Of a DNA stretch of 9,354 nt, positions 6,841-9,354 are shown piece after piece (within the stretch, counting starts at the first letter, position 1; each line of letters starts with the position of its first letter). Origin of the DNA: an uncultured Lachnospiraceae bacterium (GTDB taxonomy: Bacteria > Bacillota > Clostridia > Lachnospirales > Lachnospiraceae). The translations under genes and the position numbers were made by a program. Under the pieces are notes generated by a model, which did no database searches, was not told where the DNA came from, and saw only the letters and a list, made by a program, of their open reading frames with translations. The DNA lies in contig CAJUJG010000054.1 in NCBI GenBank assembly GCA_910586715.1, positions 1 to 9,354 on the forward strand, read 5' to 3'.

Positions 6841-6951
6841 TCCTCCATTAATCTTTCTTATGCAACCGCCAAAAACCAAGCGCGGGTTGGAGCCTCCCTT
6901 TGCTGAGCATCGGCTGATTTTGCTTTTGTCCGTGTGGTTTTTACAACACAC
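6841..6951 (-). promoter_or_regulatory. Structured rpsO leader RNA, possible S15 autoregulatory element
   Basis: About 118 bases separate the inferred transcription start from the rpsO ATG. The 5' end can form GTGTG/CACAC (6951-6932 region). A second hairpin pairs AACC(C)GC (6888-6882) with GCGGTT (6869-6864) just before the binding site. GC-rich tracts such as GGGAGGCTCC lie between. Long structured leaders of this kind control S15 synthesis by feedback in several bacteria. I cannot assign it to a described class from sequence alone. Confidence 0.45.
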
Positions 6952-6957
6952 TTAAAA

Positions 6958-6986
6958 AGTATATCACACTAATTTGGCAGATGCAA
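6958..6986 (-). promoter_or_regulatory. Vegetative (sigma-A type) promoter of rpsO-pnp
   Basis: The -10 element TATACT (6963-6958) is one base from consensus and has the extended TGA motif directly upstream (6966-6964). A -35 element TTGCAT (6986-6981) lies at the ideal 17-base spacing but keeps only the TTG of TTGACA. Transcription would begin near 6951. The extended -10 may make up for the weak -35. Confidence 0.75.
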
Positions 6987-7138
6987 CTAATAATGTAAAT
7001 TTTCTTGTTGCAGAAAAAATTTTTTAATTAACTGCCTGCCAAAAAATGGTCCATGCAGTCTCTTCTTCCCCCTCTTTAAAAAACATAACTATCATTGAAA
7101 TTAATTTCAGGCTCACAGCGTATACTGCATTTTTAATT
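6987..7138. other. AT-rich intergenic DNA without a recognised gene
   Basis: This is the rest of the 364-base gene-free stretch between the ABC transporter and rpsO. It holds A/T runs around 7015-7030, a 14-base perfect palindrome at 7096-7109, and no hairpin with a T-run that would convincingly terminate the ABC operon. On the minus strand a frame of about 46 codons is open from near 7159 to a stop near 7025. It has no ATG early and no ribosome binding site, so I do not call a gene. Confidence 0.6.
7096..7109. repeat. 14-bp perfect palindrome TGAAATTAATTTCA
   Basis: The sequence TGAAATTAATTTCA equals its own reverse complement. Such sites are often bound by dimeric regulators. It lies about 25 to 35 bases downstream of the candidate start for the weak promoter at 7139-7167, and about 110 bases upstream of the rpsO -35. 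In AT-rich DNA a palindrome of this kind could also be chance. Confidence 0.5.
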
Positions 7139-7167
7139 ATCGTATCATGTTTCTTTATCTTTGTCTA
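7139..7167 (-). promoter_or_regulatory. Candidate second promoter upstream of rpsO
   Basis: On the minus strand TAGACA (7167-7162, five of six matches to TTGACA) and TACGAT (7144-7139, four of six to TATAAT) are 17 bases apart. An extended TGA precedes the -10. It could give a long rpsO leader or a small RNA. No gene lies directly behind it before rpsO, so support is moderate to weak. Confidence 0.35.
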
Positions 7168-7197
7168 TCAACGCATCATCTAATTACACAACTCCAA

Positions 7198-8937
7198 CTA
7201 CCCTTGCGCCAACTGCAAATCATACAGCTTCTTATACATCCCCCCAAGCCGCAAAAGCTCCTGGTGCGAGCCGCTCTCCTGAATCTCCCCCTGATGCATC
7301 ACCATAATCTTATCCGCATGCTGTATCGTGGAGAGCCTGTGCGCCACCATAATTGTCGTCCTGCCCTCCATAAGCGTTTCAAGCGCCTGCGTAATCAACT
7401 GCTCCGTTTCCGTATCAATATTCGCGGTCGCCTCATCAAGCACCAAAATCGTCGGATCATAGGCAAGCGTGCGCGCAAACGAAAGGAGCTGCCGCTGTCC
7501 AGCGGAAAGCGTACTGCCGCGCTCCGTTACCGGTTCGTCAAAGCCGTGCGGCAGCTTCCCGATAAACGTATCCGCATGCACAATCTGCGCCGCGCGCTCC
7601 ACGTCCGCCTGCGAAACCGCCTCATTCCCCAACGAAATATTTCCCCGAATATCCCCCGTAAACAAAAACACATCCTGCTGCACCTGCCCGATTGCGCGCC
7701 GCAGCGTATCTTTATCAATCTCCTTGATATTGACGCCGTCAATCAGAATTTCGCCGCGCTGCACGTCATAATAACGCCCGATTAAATTCAGAATGGAAGA
7801 CTTCCCCGCGCCCGTCGCACCCACAAACGCCGCCTTTTCTCCCGGCGCGATGCAAAAGCTCACGTCCTTTAAAATATAATCATCCTTTTCATACGCAAAC
7901 CAAACATGGCGAAATTCAATCTGCCCCAAAATCTCCACAGGCTTTGGATACTCCGGATTGATAATCTCAGGCTCCACATCTAAAATCGAAAAGAGTTTTT
8001 CCGCGGAGGCAAGCGAGGACTGCAGCGTTCCAAACTGCTCCGCCAACTCCTGAATCGGCTCAAAAAACGAACTGATATAGTTGACAAACACAAACAGCGT
8101 GCCAAGCGAAACCGTTCCCGCAAGCACTGACGCACTGCCCTGACCGATTACAATCACCATTGCAAACACCGACATCATATAAATCGTCGGTCGGAAAACG
8201 GCAAACGTCAAAACCTCACGCCAGTTCGCCCGGAAAAGCTGCCCGCTCTTCCACTCAAATTCCTGGTACTTCTCCTTTTCGCGCGCAAAAATCTGAATAA
8301 GTTTCATGCCGGAAAGATGCTCCGATAAAAAGGTGTTCAGCTCTGTAATCCGTGTGCGCGTAATCCGGTACGCCTTTCTCGACAGATAGCGGAAAAAGAA
8401 TGTCAGTGCGGTAACAAACGGCAGAAGGAGAAACGAATACAACGCCATACGCACGTCAATCGAAAGCATCACCACCGCAAATCCGATGATTTTCACCGTA
8501 TTTTTAAACAACTTTGCCAAAATCTGCGAAAACAGCTCATTGACCGCCTCCGTATCATTTGACACCCGCGTCACCAGTTTTCCGACGGGCTGCGTATTAA
8601 AAAAACGCACGAAAAGACCGTGAATATGCGCAAAGACCTCCTCGCGCATTTTGTAAATAATGGACTGCCCGACATTCTGCAAAATCCACGTATTCGACGC
8701 GTTAAAAACAAAGCCGAGAAACAGCATCAGCGCATAGAGCGCCCCCGCGCGCAAAATCCCCCGATACGCCGCATGCGCGTCAAATCCCGCCTGCCCAAAA
8801 CCACCGATATAATCGTCAATCGCATTTCCGATAATAATCGGCTTATATAACTCCACGCCAATCAGCGCGATAACAAGCACACAGGCAAGCGCCATCGACC
8901 ATTTATGCGGTTTTAAGTATGTCAATAGCCGTTTCAT
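7198..8937 (-). CDS. ABC exporter half-transporter, catalytic-site subunit of a heterodimer
   Basis: This 579-residue protein fuses a six-helix exporter membrane domain (about residues 15-300) to an ATPase domain (about 338-575). The ATPase motifs are Walker A GATGAGKS (373-380), Q-loop QQD (420-422), signature LSAGQ (477-481, instead of LSGGQ), Walker B ILVLDE with catalytic Glu502, and the switch His533 in VAHRLST. The ATG at 8937 is chosen over an upstream in-frame start at 8991. GGAGG at 8948-8944 stands 6 bases before it, and the protein then begins with the typical MKRLLTYLKPHKW. The partner gene ends one base earlier. The pair belongs to the multidrug/lipid-type exporters (BmrCD, LmrCD, TM287/288-like). 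The substrate cannot be told from sequence. Confidence 0.95.
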   Translation of the reverse strand: MKRLLTYLKPHKWSMALACVLVIALIGVELYKPIIIGNAIDDYIGGFGQAGFDAHAAYRGILRAGALYALMLFLGFVFNASNTWILQNVGQSIIYKMREEVFAHIHGLFVRFFNTQPVGKLVTRVSNDTEAVNELFSQILAKLFKNTVKIIGFAVVMLSIDVRMALYSFLLLPFVTALTFFFRYLSRKAYRITRTRITELNTFLSEHLSGMKLIQIFAREKEKYQEFEWKSGQLFRANWREVLTFAVFRPTIYMMSVFAMVIVIGQGSASVLAGTVSLGTLFVFVNYISSFFEPIQELAEQFGTLQSSLASAEKLFSILDVEPEIINPEYPKPVEILGQIEFRHVWFAYEKDDYILKDVSFCIAPGEKAAFVGATGAGKSSILNLIGRYYDVQRGEILIDGVNIKEIDKDTLRRAIGQVQQDVFLFTGDIRGNISLGNEAVSQADVERAAQIVHADTFIGKLPHGFDEPVTERGSTLSAGQRQLLSFARTLAYDPTILVLDEATANIDTETEQLITQALETLMEGRTTIMVAHRLSTIQHADKIMVMHQGEIQESGSHQELLRLGGMYKKLYDLQLAQG

Positions 8938-8938
8938 T

Positions 8939-9354
8939 TTAATCCTCCATACCAGCCAGATTTTTCTGCGCCTCCAGCTGCTGTTTCTCAAACATGTCCC
9001 TGTAAATACCGCCGAGCGCCATCAGCTCCTGATGATTGCCGCATTCCTTTGCCTCGCCGTCCTCCAGGACCAAAATCGTATCGGCATTTTGTATCGTGGA
9101 AATGCGATGTGCAATTAAGATTGTCGTTTTCCCACGTCTGTTTTCCTTTAAATTGTGCAGAATCTGCTCTTCCGTATCCGTATCCACCGCCGAAAGGGCA
9201 TCGTCCAAAATCAAGATCGGCGCATCCTTTTTGATTGCCCTTGCAATAGAGCTTCTTTGCTTTTGACCGCCGGAAAGCGTGACGCCCCGCTCCCCCACAA
9301 TCGTGTCATACCCGTCGGGAAACGCAATGATATTGTCGTGGATACACGCCGTCT
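8939..9354 (-). CDS. ABC exporter half-transporter, partner subunit (C-terminal part; 5' end outside window)
   Basis: The last 137 codons are present; the frame is open to the right edge. The fragment is the second half of an exporter ATPase domain: FPDGYDTIVGERGVTLSGGQKQR carries an intact LSGGQ signature (9277-9263). Walker B reads ILILDD, so Asp (9202-9200) takes the place of the catalytic Glu. The D-loop SAVD and switch His in IAHRIST follow. This is the mirror image of the downstream subunit, which has Glu but LSAGQ. The two would therefore form one working and one degenerate ATP site. The last codons (ATG GAG GAT TAA) contain the ribosome binding site of the next gene, suggesting coupled translation. 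The membrane domain and Walker A lie outside the window. Confidence 0.93.
   Translation of the reverse strand, partial: TACIHDNIIAFPDGYDTIVGERGVTLSGGQKQRSSIARAIKKDAPILILDDALSAVDTDTEEQILHNLKENRRGKTTILIAHRISTIQNADTILVLEDGEAKECGNHQELMALGGIYRDMFEKQQLEAQKNLAGMED

Noticed and set aside
6610..6951. Minus-strand open frame of 113 codons covering the rpsO leader and gene in another frame
   Set aside because: It overlaps rpsO out of frame, and its start coincides with the inferred transcription start, so it has no leader or binding site.
7012..7040. A-run/T-run with flanking GCAG/CTGC as a terminator
   Set aside because: The stem has only four G/C-containing pairs before mismatches and no proper hairpin plus T-run, so it does not convincingly end the ABC operon.
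7147..7785. Plus-strand open frame of 212 codons opposite the ABC transporter
   Set aside because: It is antisense to the ATPase domain and rich in Arg, Leu, His and Pro, with no domain or ribosome binding site.
8938..8991. Upstream in-frame start for the second ABC gene, adding 18 residues
   Set aside because: The extension overlaps the first gene and is Arg/Trp-rich. The ATG at 8937 has a good ribosome binding site and the usual exporter N-terminus.

Overview
The window reads as chromosomal DNA from a spore-forming member of the Clostridia. A Lachnospiraceae-like bacterium is my best guess from the sporulation operon, the character of the PNPase and the moderate GC content. Every convincing gene lies on the minus strand, so transcription runs from high to low coordinates. 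No RNA gene, insertion sequence, phage gene, CRISPR array or defence module was found. The content is core: drug/lipid-type export, translation and RNA decay, and sporulation.

Right end (about 7198-9354): the end of one ABC exporter half-transporter gene, then a complete second one. They are one base apart, and the second gene's ribosome binding site lies inside the last codons of the first. Their ATP-site residues are complementary and asymmetric: Asp replaces the catalytic Glu in the first, and LSAGQ replaces LSGGQ in the second. That is the pattern of a heterodimeric exporter with one degenerate ATP site.

Middle (about 4323-7197): a 364-base gene-free stretch holds an extended -10 promoter and a structured leader for rpsO, a weaker upstream promoter and a 14-bp palindrome. 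rpsO (ribosomal protein S15) and pnp (polynucleotide phosphorylase) follow in the classical order, separated by a terminator-like hairpin. pnp ends at a strong rho-independent terminator.

Left (1-4320): the complete spoIIIA operon from spoIIIAA to spoIIIAG plus the first 13 codons of spoIIIAH. It begins with a near-consensus sigma-E promoter about 27 bases before the GTG start of spoIIIAA. The products are the mother-cell half of the SpoIIIA-SpoIIQ channel that links mother cell and forespore after engulfment. SpoIIIAA is the ATPase; AB, AC, AD and AE are membrane parts; AF, AG and AH are ring-type or ring-associated parts. Two proteins differ from the Bacillus subtilis form: SpoIIIAE has no N-terminal signal peptide and SpoIIIAF is too short to carry the C-terminal ring-building domain.

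The least explained piece is a GC-rich block of nested inverted repeats (4236-4320) between the pnp terminator and the sigma-E promoter. It also lies within a 43-codon reading frame. I see no clearly novel multi-gene system here.
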